Assembly (NCBI GenBank): GCA_016932575.1
Contig: JAFGCO010000039.1
Location: forward strand, 1 to 59,429
Source: a bacterium
Lineage (GTDB): Bacteria > Zhuqueibacterota > QNDG01 > JAFGCO01
Direction of reading: 5' to 3'
Length of the DNA: 59,429 bases
The notes below the pieces were generated by a model. The model was not told the DNA's origin. It saw nothing but the letters and a program-made list of their open reading frames with translations, and made no database searches. Made by a program: the position numbers and the translations under genes. This document shows positions 16,597 through 25,397 of the stretch, piece after piece (position 1 is the first letter of the stretch; the number at the start of each line of letters is the position of its first letter).

Positions 16597-18047
16597 GTTC
16601 ACAATTTCCGGAAATACCATTATTCGAAACATTAGAAATACTGCTGCATAAAGATGAACCGTTATTTTTATCGAATGATACAATATATGAATTGATAAAA
16701 TATTCAATCCCCAATACATCTGCCAGGCCATTGAATATTGTCCTGACTTCCGGTTCTGTACAGGACTGTATTCGAAATGACATGAAGCAAGTATTGAAAA
16801 CACTTCTTCATTCTATCCTGAAAGAATGGAATATTGATGAATGCTTTTTTGAGGACTTATCTCTCTATTCCTTTCTTTCAGAGATTGAAAAACGTATGTG
16901 TGAAATTGCCGCCTGCAGAAAGTTTAAAAAAACAATTCAGCTGGATCTGCTAGAGTCACTTCAAATTCAGGAACATGACATCCAAAATATCAGAATGTTT
17001 CAGAGTGAAACTGAATCCGCTTTGAATAAAATATCACAAAAATATCATTCAGGATTCAATTACCTCCTTAAGAATTTGTGGATTGAAAACCTGTTTGTTT
17101 ATCAGCTGCCGCACGATGAAAGCCTTTATATGCAGCAGGTCTTAAATGACATGAAGGCTTTAATATCAAATAACATGAATGATTTGATGGGCATGCTGTA
17201 TCAACGGGAAATGATACCTGAATTTCTTCGCGGGCGAAGAATGCACCGATATATCATCGGGCTTCTTGAGCAGGACAAATCATTCCTCACAAATCTCAAA
17301 TCTTCCAACCGGATGCTGAAAAGGGCAAAGAAAAAAATCAAAATGAAGGAAATGCCGAACATGTCGCTTGACATATTCAGAAAACAATTTTACAGAAAAG
17401 TGCAGAAACAATGTCAAAAAATGAAGGCAGAATTCCTTACTGAAAAAACAATGATCAGACAACTTCGTTATATGAGACAAATCCTGAAGCAAATGAATTC
17501 AATGCATATCAGCCTCATGACTGAATATGGGCAATTTCAATGCGGTCCGTTTGAGATCCGATATAATGGCCGGGGACAGTTTCATTTTGGCTACCATACA
17601 GGCCAATATATCATGCAGGATGGAGATGAACCGTTTTCCCAATACTATCTTTTTGATGATGCCTATGTTGCTGTTCCCTTAACCAAAAAAGATATTAAAA
17701 GAGGCTATTTGGGATCGAGCATACCTCCGCCTGTTGTGGTCAATTCATATGGCCCTCATCCGTTTCTCCAGAATCCGCAAACAAAAAACCAGGTGATCTG
17801 TCTGGGAGACACCGCTGTATCAGAGTTGGTTGACAAGAGACATCCACTTGTGGACAGGGTCATGAATGCCATATTAATGGGAGTAAAAGTCATGCGTGAA
17901 GGGCATCATATGAAGAATAAAAATTCCTATTATTTCAAGCTGTCTGACCCGATTTTCAGTACAAGACGCATCGATAAAAAAGGGCTGAAGACATATGCTG
18001 AAAACAGTTTTATCTCAAAATATCATAAAAAACCAAGGGGCATATAA
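16593..18047 (+). CDS. Unknown operon protein, possible second E2-like domain
   Basis: A 484-residue protein coupled to both neighbours (ATGA overlap upstream; the next ATG follows its stop directly). Residues 1-310 are mainly helical with a Lys/Met-rich coiled segment at 240-300. Residues 315-440 are strand-rich and hold an E2-like string: IPPPVVVNSYGPHPFL (377-392), then NQVICLGD with Cys403, then a helix VDRVMNAILMGVKVM. This mirrors the E2 order pP.v.f...HPN...G.iCl...helix. If correct, Cys403 would be the thioester cysteine of a second conjugation cascade with the JAB and E1 downstream. Otherwise it is an unknown scaffold. No membrane segments are seen. Confidence 0.5.
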   Translation: MSSQFPEIPLFETLEILLHKDEPLFLSNDTIYELIKYSIPNTSARPLNIVLTSGSVQDCIRNDMKQVLKTLLHSILKEWNIDECFFEDLSLYSFLSEIEKRMCEIAACRKFKKTIQLDLLESLQIQEHDIQNIRMFQSETESALNKISQKYHSGFNYLLKNLWIENLFVYQLPHDESLYMQQVLNDMKALISNNMNDLMGMLYQREMIPEFLRGRRMHRYIIGLLEQDKSFLTNLKSSNRMLKRAKKKIKMKEMPNMSLDIFRKQFYRKVQKQCQKMKAEFLTEKTMIRQLRYMRQILKQMNSMHISLMTEYGQFQCGPFEIRYNGRGQFHFGYHTGQYIMQDGDEPFSQYYLFDDAYVAVPLTKKDIKRGYLGSSIPPPVVVNSYGPHPFLQNPQTKNQVICLGDTAVSELVDKRHPLVDRVMNAILMGVKVMREGHHMKNKNSYYFKLSDPIFSTRRIDKKGLKTYAENSFISKYHKKPRGI

Positions 18048-18998
18048 ATGAACGCAAATCAAAAAAAGAAAAGACGGACAAAATCAAAAAAACAAGCGAT
18101 CCTTTGGATGACTGATTTTGCCAAAAAAAAACTCGACGGCTATGCTTCGATTGCAAACCGGGATGAATTTATGGTAATATTGCTTGGCCAAAAAAACAAC
18201 AAAGACGTGGTCGCCGATGTATTTTTGTTATATGACCAGACAATCGGATGCGGTTCTGTTAAAGTCTCCGGACGGGGGATCAATCAATCTCTCTGGGAAC
18301 TGCAGGATAAATATCCTGAAGAAAAATGGGAAATCCTGGGCTGGTCTCACGGACACGGAGATATGGATGTATTTCATTCTTCGATTGATGATGAAAATAC
18401 CCGGGAAATCTTTCTCGAACAACTGGCACCTGTTCGAATGGTTGTTAAAAACCTTGTTTCCCAAATGGAACTGTCAATGTGTGATAATAACCCGTATATG
18501 TATACCGATAACCGCGGCAGTTATCTGAAGTTTACGGATTTAACGCAAAAATCACTTCCTGCGACTATCAAGATGGAAAAACATACGCCATTTTATACAG
18601 GCTGGATATTCTCACTGGTCACCAACGCAAAACACCAATATTATGCAGAACGGTTTAGCAAACACTGGTGCAAAGAATGCAACCGGGTGGTAATTAAGCA
18701 AACTCAAATGACAGTGAAATTTTTAAAAACTCCATCTTCATGGAAACTCGATCTTTCAGATCTTGAGCGGGAGTTTTATGAAAAGACTGAAAGGTACAGA
18801 ATGGGCATTTCATACGGAAACTGGAATATTCATTATATGGTTGGCAATCAGCGGGGAAAATCAGGCAGTGAGAATATCCCCATGTCCTGTGACAATGAAA
18901 ACAGCCTGATTGATTTGTCCTCATGTGATGGATGTTACCGTTTTTCATATTTAAAAGGAGACAAAAATGGACAGGCTCCATCGTCAGAGGATCATTAA
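18048..18998 (+). CDS. JAMM/JAB-type isopeptidase 2
   Basis: A 316-residue protein that starts on the base after the preceding stop codon. After a Lys-rich N-terminus, the JAB domain (18-150) has Glu40 in RDEFMV and GWSHGHGD with His101 and His103, then HSSIDDEN with Ser111 and Asp114: a canonical HxH-x7-S-x2-D site. The second half has a WCKECNRV Cys pair near residue 210 and lacks recognised domains. It differs strongly from JAB 1, so the locus carries two unlike proteases, probably for two modifiers or for processing versus removal. Its 3' end overlaps the following E1 gene by 32 bp. Confidence 0.87.
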   Translation: MNANQKKKRRTKSKKQAILWMTDFAKKKLDGYASIANRDEFMVILLGQKNNKDVVADVFLLYDQTIGCGSVKVSGRGINQSLWELQDKYPEEKWEILGWSHGHGDMDVFHSSIDDENTREIFLEQLAPVRMVVKNLVSQMELSMCDNNPYMYTDNRGSYLKFTDLTQKSLPATIKMEKHTPFYTGWIFSLVTNAKHQYYAERFSKHWCKECNRVVIKQTQMTVKFLKTPSSWKLDLSDLEREFYEKTERYRMGISYGNWNIHYMVGNQRGKSGSENIPMSCDNENSLIDLSSCDGCYRFSYLKGDKNGQAPSSEDH

Positions 18999-20271
18999 TG
19001 GATGGGTCCAGTCCTATCTGAGTGAATCCCAAATCCATGTTCTTGTTTCAGAAGAAACAAATCCGCTTTTACTGGATGCGCTTATCAAGGGATTCATCAT
19101 GATAGGTATGGGAGCGGTTCATCTGATTTGCGACAGGCCAATTTTTCATTGTGATGACTACAGGGCATTTGCAAATGCCATCCAGTCATTGACAGCAATT
19201 GACAGTGAAAGCAATCCTGATCAACATTCGGATTGTATTGTGGATTTATGTAATACGTATAATGAGTCTGCAAGATTAAACCGGATGAAAGGCGGATCAA
19301 AGGAAATCCTGGCTTTTATGAATAATGAAAAGGTACTATGGACCACAGGAGATCAAACCGGCCCGATGATACATGCAGTGAATAAAATTGAACAGGCGGT
19401 TTTAGAACCCGCCTCATTGAGCCTTTTTCTCGCCGGAGCAGTTCTTGCAGAAGTGGTCCGGAAGCTGATGCCCCTGGAAAAATGGAAACACAGTGAAATG
19501 CAGCATGATGTGCATTTTCCATTACTCACAGCCACTGCATCGGACGAAACATATCATCCGCGGTATCCCTCTATTGCTGTCATTGGTGCGGGGGCTCTGG
19601 GGAACTGGTTTCTTTATGCCCTCCTCGATGAAGCCATGCTCCTTGGAGTATCAGAAATCATCCTTATCGATAATGACAGTGTTGATCCGACGAATCTCAA
19701 CCGGCAGGTTTTTTTCACCCATGAGGACACGAATAAGTACAAGGCAGAAGTCATAGCAGAAAAAATTGGTCAATTATACCCCGGATTGACTGTGATCCCG
19801 ATAACCAGCCGCGTAGAAGATGTAACGTTTTTTGACCGTAAAAAACTCAACCCTTCCATTCTGATCTCCTGCCTTGATTCATGGAAAGCCAGGGCGATTG
19901 TCAATGAAATTGCCAAAATCAAGGGCATTCCATTGATCAATGGAGGCTCTGATCCCTATTCATGCAATGCTTATGGTTTTTTTCCGGGTCTTTCATGTTG
20001 TCTGGACTGTGCTATCGGCATCAATGCCAAAACAGAGTTGGAGACCCATGCGGCTTCGTGCCGGGACGCCGAACCCAGTGTGGTCTTTACCAATATGATC
20101 GCAGCCGGCCTGATGCTCTGGCTGATGCAGCATCCCCGACAGTCATGTTCGGGTCTGCTGCAATATGATTTAACCCAGCCTGAACGTATTGGAACCATCG
20201 ATCTCCGTATGAAAAACGAAAATTGCCGTTGTTTAACACTAAAAACGGGAAATATTGAGGTGCTTTCATGA
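18967..20271 (+). CDS. E1-like enzyme 2 with canonical adenylation domain
   Basis: A 434-residue protein; AAAAGGAG stands six bases before the ATG. Residues 196-430 form a full ThiF/E1 adenylation domain: GAGALGN (207-213), IDNDSVDPTNLNRQ (234-247), Lys-rich crossover, CLD (302-304), zinc pair C345/C348, and Cys365 in AASCRD followed by PSVVFTN, a likely thioester cysteine. Residues 20-60 read like a worn Rossmann start (IHVLVSEE...IGMGAVHLICD), so the protein may be an inactive-plus-active pair in one chain, as in eukaryotic UBA1. It is the last gene of the rightward operon and probably works with JAB 2, the 484-residue protein and modifier 2. Confidence 0.9.
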   Translation: MDRLHRQRIINGWVQSYLSESQIHVLVSEETNPLLLDALIKGFIMIGMGAVHLICDRPIFHCDDYRAFANAIQSLTAIDSESNPDQHSDCIVDLCNTYNESARLNRMKGGSKEILAFMNNEKVLWTTGDQTGPMIHAVNKIEQAVLEPASLSLFLAGAVLAEVVRKLMPLEKWKHSEMQHDVHFPLLTATASDETYHPRYPSIAVIGAGALGNWFLYALLDEAMLLGVSEIILIDNDSVDPTNLNRQVFFTHEDTNKYKAEVIAEKIGQLYPGLTVIPITSRVEDVTFFDRKKLNPSILISCLDSWKARAIVNEIAKIKGIPLINGGSDPYSCNAYGFFPGLSCCLDCAIGINAKTELETHAASCRDAEPSVVFTNMIAAGLMLWLMQHPRQSCSGLLQYDLTQPERIGTIDLRMKNENCRCLTLKTGNIEVLS

Positions 20272-20318
20272 AAATTCCAATAATTCCCTTCAATATCTGT
20301 CCTCCCATTTCGGGAGAA

Positions 20319-20891
20319 CTACAGATTGAACATTTCATTATTTTTTAATTTGGATCTGACCAAATCAAGATTGACGCGTCGGAAGTAGTCCTCTAAATTA
20401 TCAATTCCATAGAGCGATTGTTCGATCCATTCATGTTTCACCTCTCCATCACTCAACAGATACTCCTCAATAATGACTTCGCGGTTAATTCCCAGAATGC
20501 TCAATAATGCAGCGATAACAACTCCGGTTCTGTCTTTACCTGTGGAGCAATGAATCAATAAAGGAAATTGGATCTCCTGTTCTTCAATTGTTTTTATTAT
20601 TTTCTGAAGCCAGGAGCGAACTTCCGGTGTTTTGGTCTCATACTTTTCATAGTCATTTGAGATCGGAAAATGAAAATAGGCTTCGGCAAACCGTCTTGGC
20701 CTGAGATCCGGGCCTTTCCGAAGATTAAAGATAGTGCCGGGCATACCGATATCTTGCGGTGAGGTAACAAAGTCTATTTTACCGCCTCGGTATAGTCGGT
20801 TCACCGGAAGAAGCGGCCTTTTTGCAATCTCATTCACCCATTCTCCCACATCACGAAAGTTCACGCATCCATTTGTATAGTCAAGGCCCAT
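20319..20891 (-). CDS. Tyrosine-specific protein phosphatase (CX5R)
   Basis: A 190-residue protein of the Y_phosphatase3 type. It begins with the family NFRDVG motif (11-16) and has the active-site loop HCSTGKDRTG with Cys115 and Arg121. It lacks a signal peptide and should act in the cytoplasm, on phosphotyrosine or possibly phosphoinositide-like substrates. It converges on the ubiquitin-like operon with a 47-bp gap that holds a small CTCCC/GGGAG hairpin. No clear ribosome binding site precedes the ATG. Its link to the TIR gene upstream on the same strand is positional only. Confidence 0.85.
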   Translation of the reverse strand: MGLDYTNGCVNFRDVGEWVNEIAKRPLLPVNRLYRGGKIDFVTSPQDIGMPGTIFNLRKGPDLRPRRFAEAYFHFPISNDYEKYETKTPEVRSWLQKIIKTIEEQEIQFPLLIHCSTGKDRTGVVIAALLSILGINREVIIEEYLLSDGEVKHEWIEQSLYGIDNLEDYFRRVNLDLVRSKLKNNEMFNL

Positions 20892-20977
20892 GGGTTATTA
20901 AATTCCAAATTTAAAATTTCAAATGACAAATTTATCCGACAGGATTTGGGTAACACATTCGGACAAGATACAGATGA

Positions 20978-22072
20978 TTATGATGATTCTATTCGTTTGC
21001 TTAATTGATCTATCTTTGATTTTAATTCATCAATAACATAATCCCTTGATGTCTTATATTGTGCCGGTTGGTTTTTTAATAAAGATTGAAATTCCTCATC
21101 AAATTTTTCGATTTGATCCTGTATGATGGGTGCATATCTCGTAAAAATAGTCTGTTGATACCCAATGCCCGGCACATTGCTGACTGACTGAGCAAGGAAC
21201 CAGTTGCCGACGATTGTCAGATTCTCACCTCTTGACATTTTCTCATTGATAACAATCTCAATCTGTTCTGGTGGCATAGATACTACAAATTCCAATAAGG
21301 ATTTTAAACGTACATATTTGGCCTGTTCATCAAATTGTTGATACTCTATGGAAAGATCAATCATAAGGCTGCACCCTTTTTTTCGTGCATGTTTCTCCAT
21401 ACTTATCCGTTCCCTCTTCAGCTCCTTGGCGCGAAATTGAAAACCTTTAAAATCCTCTGGACTGTAACGCTTCTGCCACGATTCATCAATGAACGCTTTA
21501 TCAGGGATATGAAATGTGCTCAGCGCACCCTTTTGACGCACATGACCAAAACCGATTTTTCCCAATGATAAAACATTGTCTGAATATTCCACCATCATCT
21601 TCGTACGGTCCTCATGAAGTTCAGCACTTTCATACAAAGGTCTTGGTTTTTTTCGAGCATTCCTGATTAATTTATCGAAAGTATTGAATGACAGCTGCTC
21701 CTTCATACGATTTTCATTATTAGACCATTGAATGGCCTGTAGATCCTGCAGCATCTGTCCTGGTATTTGGCCAAGCGTTATGGGAAGTATCGGAATTTTA
21801 AGAGCCATTGCATATCCAATTTCCTGATGTACCCACCCTCTTTTACTCGAACGCTTTGTAATTACAGGGACAAAAACATGAGAGTGAGCAATAAAATTTT
21901 TAATCTGATCCGGAAACCCTTGTCCTCCGGCAATATTCTCATCGAATAGAGGCTGAAGTTTGTTTTCTTTTAAAATATTGACAATCTTCTTAACCAGCTT
22001 GAAATCCTTGCTGGAATGACTGATGAAAACCCTGTATTGATTCTTATGTTTTTTCTTCAATACCCTCTTCAT
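20978..22072 (-). CDS. TIR domain protein with unknown C-terminal domain
   Basis: A 364-residue protein. The TIR domain covers residues 11-140: YRVFISHSSKDF (13-24), a DENIAGG loop (45-51), and GWVHQEIGYAM where Glu84 is the likely NADase catalytic residue. Residues 150-364 are an unrecognised, strand- and helix-mixed domain that may sense a trigger or bring copies together. TIR domains of this type in bacteria cleave NAD or make cyclic ADP-ribose signals in phage defence. It shares a strand with the phosphatase downstream and lies beside a RAYT repeat cassette. Confidence 0.85.
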   Translation of the reverse strand: MKRVLKKKHKNQYRVFISHSSKDFKLVKKIVNILKENKLQPLFDENIAGGQGFPDQIKNFIAHSHVFVPVITKRSSKRGWVHQEIGYAMALKIPILPITLGQIPGQMLQDLQAIQWSNNENRMKEQLSFNTFDKLIRNARKKPRPLYESAELHEDRTKMMVEYSDNVLSLGKIGFGHVRQKGALSTFHIPDKAFIDESWQKRYSPEDFKGFQFRAKELKRERISMEKHARKKGCSLMIDLSIEYQQFDEQAKYVRLKSLLEFVVSMPPEQIEIVINEKMSRGENLTIVGNWFLAQSVSNVPGIGYQQTIFTRYAPIIQDQIEKFDEEFQSLLKNQPAQYKTSRDYVIDELKSKIDQLSKRIESS

Positions 22073-22108
22073 AATTCAACTCTTCTATTCTTATATAGTG
22101 ATGTCAAG

Positions 22109-22176
22109 TTCGTAGTACCGGCTTTAGCCGGCCGGCAAACATCGCCTGAAGGCGGCGCTACGAACATCCACTCTCC
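22109..22176. repeat. REP-like palindromic element, copy A (RAYT-associated)
   Basis: A 68-bp unit with outer arms TTCGTAG and CTACGAA and two inner hairpins, CCGGC-TTTA-GCCGG and CGCC-TGAA-GGCG. It matches copy B at 22852-22919 with two differences. A partial third copy follows at 22185-22210. It lies just past the 3' end of the RAYT transposase gene, the normal place for such elements. Confidence 0.85.
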
Positions 22177-22228
22177 TTCCGCAGGTTCGTTGTTCCGGCT
22201 TCAGCCGGTGTTTTTAAAAATCATCCCA

Positions 22229-22813
22229 TCATTTCCCATAATCAAAAAGCGGATAATCCTCCCAGATTTGCTTTACTTTATCCATCCCCTCTTTCAAAAT
22301 AAACTCGCTTGCAGATGAAAACGGCCAGTCCTGCCATTTCTTAACATAGCCATGCCTTACAGGATTATGATGAATATAATTGACAGTGGCCCATAGATGA
22401 TTTTCATTGCGTATGCTGCGGTCGGCACAGCGATGCCATACACGTCTACCTCTCTGCTGATCTTCGCCATTCCACATAAACGAGGTACGGCCGTGAAGCC
22501 TTCCCAGAGTGGCTGCAATGAATTTAACATCCAGGTGTTCAGCCAAGATATGATAATGATTGAGTAATACACACCAGGCGTGAACGACAATATTACTTTC
22601 TTTCAGGGACAATAAAAGCTTGTGTGAAAACGCCTCTATTCTTTGAACACTTCTTCCAATAATTGCCTGATGACGATAACATGCGGCTGTGATGTGATAC
22701 TGCTCCGATTCAAATTGAATATGAGGCGGGGAATGCCAGGGAAAACCGCGTGCCTTACGTTCCTCAAGCACTCTTTCCCGCTCTTCGGGAGACAGTTTAT
22801 TCCAGTTATACAT
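22229..22813 (-). CDS. REP-associated tyrosine transposase (RAYT, Y1/IS200-like)
   Basis: A 194-residue protein from the ATG at 22813, chosen for AAAGGAG five bases upstream; the open frame extends 24 codons further only because it runs into the flanking repeat. It has the HUH motif as LNHYHIL and the C-terminal NYIHHNPVRHGYVKKWQDWPFSS block, which contains the nucleophile Tyr and the family DWPFSS signature. RAYT enzymes bind and cut single-stranded palindromic repeats and spread them. Here the enzyme is flanked by two near-identical 68-bp palindromic units, so the cassette looks intact and perhaps still active. It interrupts the TIR island. Confidence 0.9.
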   Translation of the reverse strand: MYNWNKLSPEERERVLEERKARGFPWHSPPHIQFESEQYHITAACYRHQAIIGRSVQRIEAFSHKLLLSLKESNIVVHAWCVLLNHYHILAEHLDVKFIAATLGRLHGRTSFMWNGEDQQRGRRVWHRCADRSIRNENHLWATVNYIHHNPVRHGYVKKWQDWPFSSASEFILKEGMDKVKQIWEDYPLFDYGK

Positions 22814-22851
22814 CTTTCTCCTTTTTATTTGAAGTTCGTTCGTAGTTCCGA

Positions 22852-22919
22852 TTCGTAGTTCCGGCTTTAGCCGGCCGGCAAACATCGCCTGAAGGCGGTG
22901 CTACGAACATCCACTCTCC
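22852..22919. repeat. REP-like palindromic element, copy B (RAYT-associated)
   Basis: The same 68-bp palindromic unit as at 22109-22176, in direct orientation, upstream of the RAYT gene. It differs from copy A at two bases. The pair brackets the transposase gene and defines a cassette of about 0.8 kb. Confidence 0.85.
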
Positions 22920-22946
22920 TCCCCCGCGATAAACGGATCCCACGTG

Positions 22947-25316
22947 TCATGTCAAATCGGGTTTGATCGGATATGGCGTTACCAAATCATGATGTTGCTC
23001 TGTTTTTGAGATAACGGATTTCCAAAACATGCCCTGCGGCGGGATTCTTTTCCTTCCGAGCACAACAAGCTCGAGAGGAACCAGGGCAAATTCAGTCAGC
23101 CACTGGCTGATCATGCAATCGGTGTACCCGGCCATTGCCGCATCAACGGCCAATAAACCCAGACGTTGACCGGTAATGATATCCGAAGTACTGGGCTCAA
23201 GAGCACGGACAAGATGACGTGGTTCACTGCATACAACTCGTAGTTTTGACCAATCTGGTTCATCCCATCCAAAAGCATCCTCTTCTGTTAAAAGGTTTTC
23301 TTGACTCAATAAGATTGGTATCGCTTCTGCCATAATTTTCAGTCCTAGTTTGCGTATTGTATCACTTGTTTGCCCCTCTAATCTTTGCCCCTCCTGACGC
23401 CGCTTTATAAAAACGCGAATTTCATCTTTATCATTCTGTGTCAGTTCAAACTGACCAGCAATTTTTACATATGCATCTCTAAGATCCGGATAGTTGTTTA
23501 AAAATTCATTCCGGGGATCTGACAATCCAAGACATTCAAGAGCATCCTGTGGCACTGCATTCTCAGCCATAACTACCAAACCATGTGGAAACATACTATC
23601 AATCGGGGCAGTCGGGGAATGCTCCTGAAAGTCAGGATTCGCCGTTTCCCACAGACGTTTCTTCAGATAACGCGCGACACCTGCTGCACTGAATTCGATC
23701 TCAGGGATCAGAGCCAGCATGGCATGTCCTGCTGCAGAAGCCAGAACCGCATGACTCACAACAAACCCTGAGTCTGAACCAAAGAGCTGAACAATGCCAA
23801 GGCGCGGATTTGATCTGACTTCCGTATGCAATGTCTCAACGATCTTACGAGATTCATCAACTGCCGAAAGGAAACCAAATGACTGCCATACCCAGAGAAT
23901 GTCATTATCCATAGTTTTTGGAATAGTAACAACAGCCATTTTCCGATTTATTTGACGTTTTCGATTGGTAAAATGCCATAAGGCATGCGCAGCCTTCATA
24001 CTGCCATCACCACCAATGATATACAAAATATCGATCATTCGTCCTCTTTGAGACAATGCATTTGATATGTTTTCTAAACGATTATATCGGGTTTTCAATC
24101 CAAGCAGATCCTCGTCTCGGGAGGTGCCCAACATGGATCCCCCCCGCGTAGCAAATTCGATAGTATTCTGGGGCCTGAGTGGAACCAAATGTGACGAAAT
24201 CGCAGAATTGGATTCACCAATAGCTAAAAATCCGTTTTTTACACCAAAAATTCGCAGTTCATACCTGTGGCCCCGGCCTTCAGCATCCCGCTTATAAATA
24301 TAGTGACGTTGTACCAGAGCGTCAATTACAGCATTGATACCAGGTGCAATTCCTCCTGCCACCAAAATCGCTACATTAATCTGTCTGGGAGCACCACGTT
24401 GTGGAAAAGACAATTTAGGACGTGGTCCTGCTTCCGGAAAAATCGGTGGAGAATTGATCGGCTCAAGTTCCATCAAAGCGGCCGCACGAACCAATGCTTC
24501 ACGGCCTTCTTGCCCGGTTCGAAAGTCTCCTGCAATAGCAGTTTTAAGATAATTATCGCGTAAGGGAGGATATCGATGAACCGTAGGCCATTGAGCAGGC
24601 ACACCATATTCTAACCACTCTTCGATTTTTTCTTTCGGCCAACGTTCACATGCATCGCAAAACCGTTCGCGTGTATCAGGAGAAACCGATTCACCTTCAC
24701 CATTGTTTTCAATTTCCCGAAGCTGTTTGACTGAATAGAATTCAATGATCCGTTTTTCATAGTCAAATAATTGTGGAACACTGGGAAGCCCGTTTAACAA
24801 TTTTTTATCATCCCAGTCTACCCATGTTTCTGTAGCAAAGTCACTCCGCCACCAGTTTTTAATTGTTCCCATTATCTCCATAGCACATTTGACTGATCCG
24901 GGTGGTACCATATTCGTAAAATTATCCCAAATCATATGACGATTACCAGCATGCATGACGATAAAGTTTGGAAAGTCTTCTGGCTTTTTTTGTGAACCAA
25001 TACCAACAAGCAAAATTGCTTTATTATCAGCAGAATTAATACTACTCGCAAGCTCAATGCATTGATAGTCTCCAAAACGTTTTCCGACAAAGAAAATGAC
25101 TCCATCTGCCTGACCTGATTCATGCATTATTACCTCTAGAAAGTTTTTTTTAGGACTGGGGTGCTCTTCAAATAAAAACATATTTTCACGACCCCAATAC
25201 AACTCAAGAATATTACATGTCTCATAAACAAACTTTTTATCATCGACACAGTATGAAATAAAAAAATAAGGCCTTGTTTTCTTTTTGCTATTTCTTTGAA
25301 CAGATTCCTTTTCCAT
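22947..25316 (-). CDS. TIR-like domain fused to phosphofructokinase (fusion 1)
   Basis: A 789-residue protein with AAAAAGGA before the ATG. Residues 15-150 form a TIR-like domain (RPYFFISYCVDD at 15-26; Glu88 in YQCIELA is a candidate catalytic residue). A linker with a DACERWPKEKIEEWL helix follows. Residues 313-770 form a PFK-A fold: GGIAPGINA (321-329), GGSMLGTSR (392-400), GGDGSM (435-440, ATP type), PKTMDND (466-472) and AGYTDCMISQWL near the end. The usual MGR that binds fructose 6-phosphate is FGSD (512-515), so the sugar-binding Arg is missing. The kinase part may sense or modify a different nucleotide or sugar. A second, independent copy of this rare fusion lies at 47006-49141. Confidence 0.85.
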   Translation of the reverse strand: MEKESVQRNSKKKTRPYFFISYCVDDKKFVYETCNILELYWGRENMFLFEEHPSPKKNFLEVIMHESGQADGVIFFVGKRFGDYQCIELASSINSADNKAILLVGIGSQKKPEDFPNFIVMHAGNRHMIWDNFTNMVPPGSVKCAMEIMGTIKNWWRSDFATETWVDWDDKKLLNGLPSVPQLFDYEKRIIEFYSVKQLREIENNGEGESVSPDTRERFCDACERWPKEKIEEWLEYGVPAQWPTVHRYPPLRDNYLKTAIAGDFRTGQEGREALVRAAALMELEPINSPPIFPEAGPRPKLSFPQRGAPRQINVAILVAGGIAPGINAVIDALVQRHYIYKRDAEGRGHRYELRIFGVKNGFLAIGESNSAISSHLVPLRPQNTIEFATRGGSMLGTSRDEDLLGLKTRYNRLENISNALSQRGRMIDILYIIGGDGSMKAAHALWHFTNRKRQINRKMAVVTIPKTMDNDILWVWQSFGFLSAVDESRKIVETLHTEVRSNPRLGIVQLFGSDSGFVVSHAVLASAAGHAMLALIPEIEFSAAGVARYLKKRLWETANPDFQEHSPTAPIDSMFPHGLVVMAENAVPQDALECLGLSDPRNEFLNNYPDLRDAYVKIAGQFELTQNDKDEIRVFIKRRQEGQRLEGQTSDTIRKLGLKIMAEAIPILLSQENLLTEEDAFGWDEPDWSKLRVVCSEPRHLVRALEPSTSDIITGQRLGLLAVDAAMAGYTDCMISQWLTEFALVPLELVVLGRKRIPPQGMFWKSVISKTEQHHDLVTPYPIKPDLT

Positions 25317-25397
25317 TTTATTTCCTTTTTCTTTGATATTGAGATCAGAAATATCTTCTTTTATACCTGCCGGATCGAAATAAACTCAGTAACCAGG

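Noticed and set aside
18967-19500. Assigning the whole E1-2 N-terminus as a second active adenylation domain
   Set aside because: No GxGxxG or NLNRQ is present; only a Rossmann-like strand pattern is visible, so I call it a possible inactive relic.
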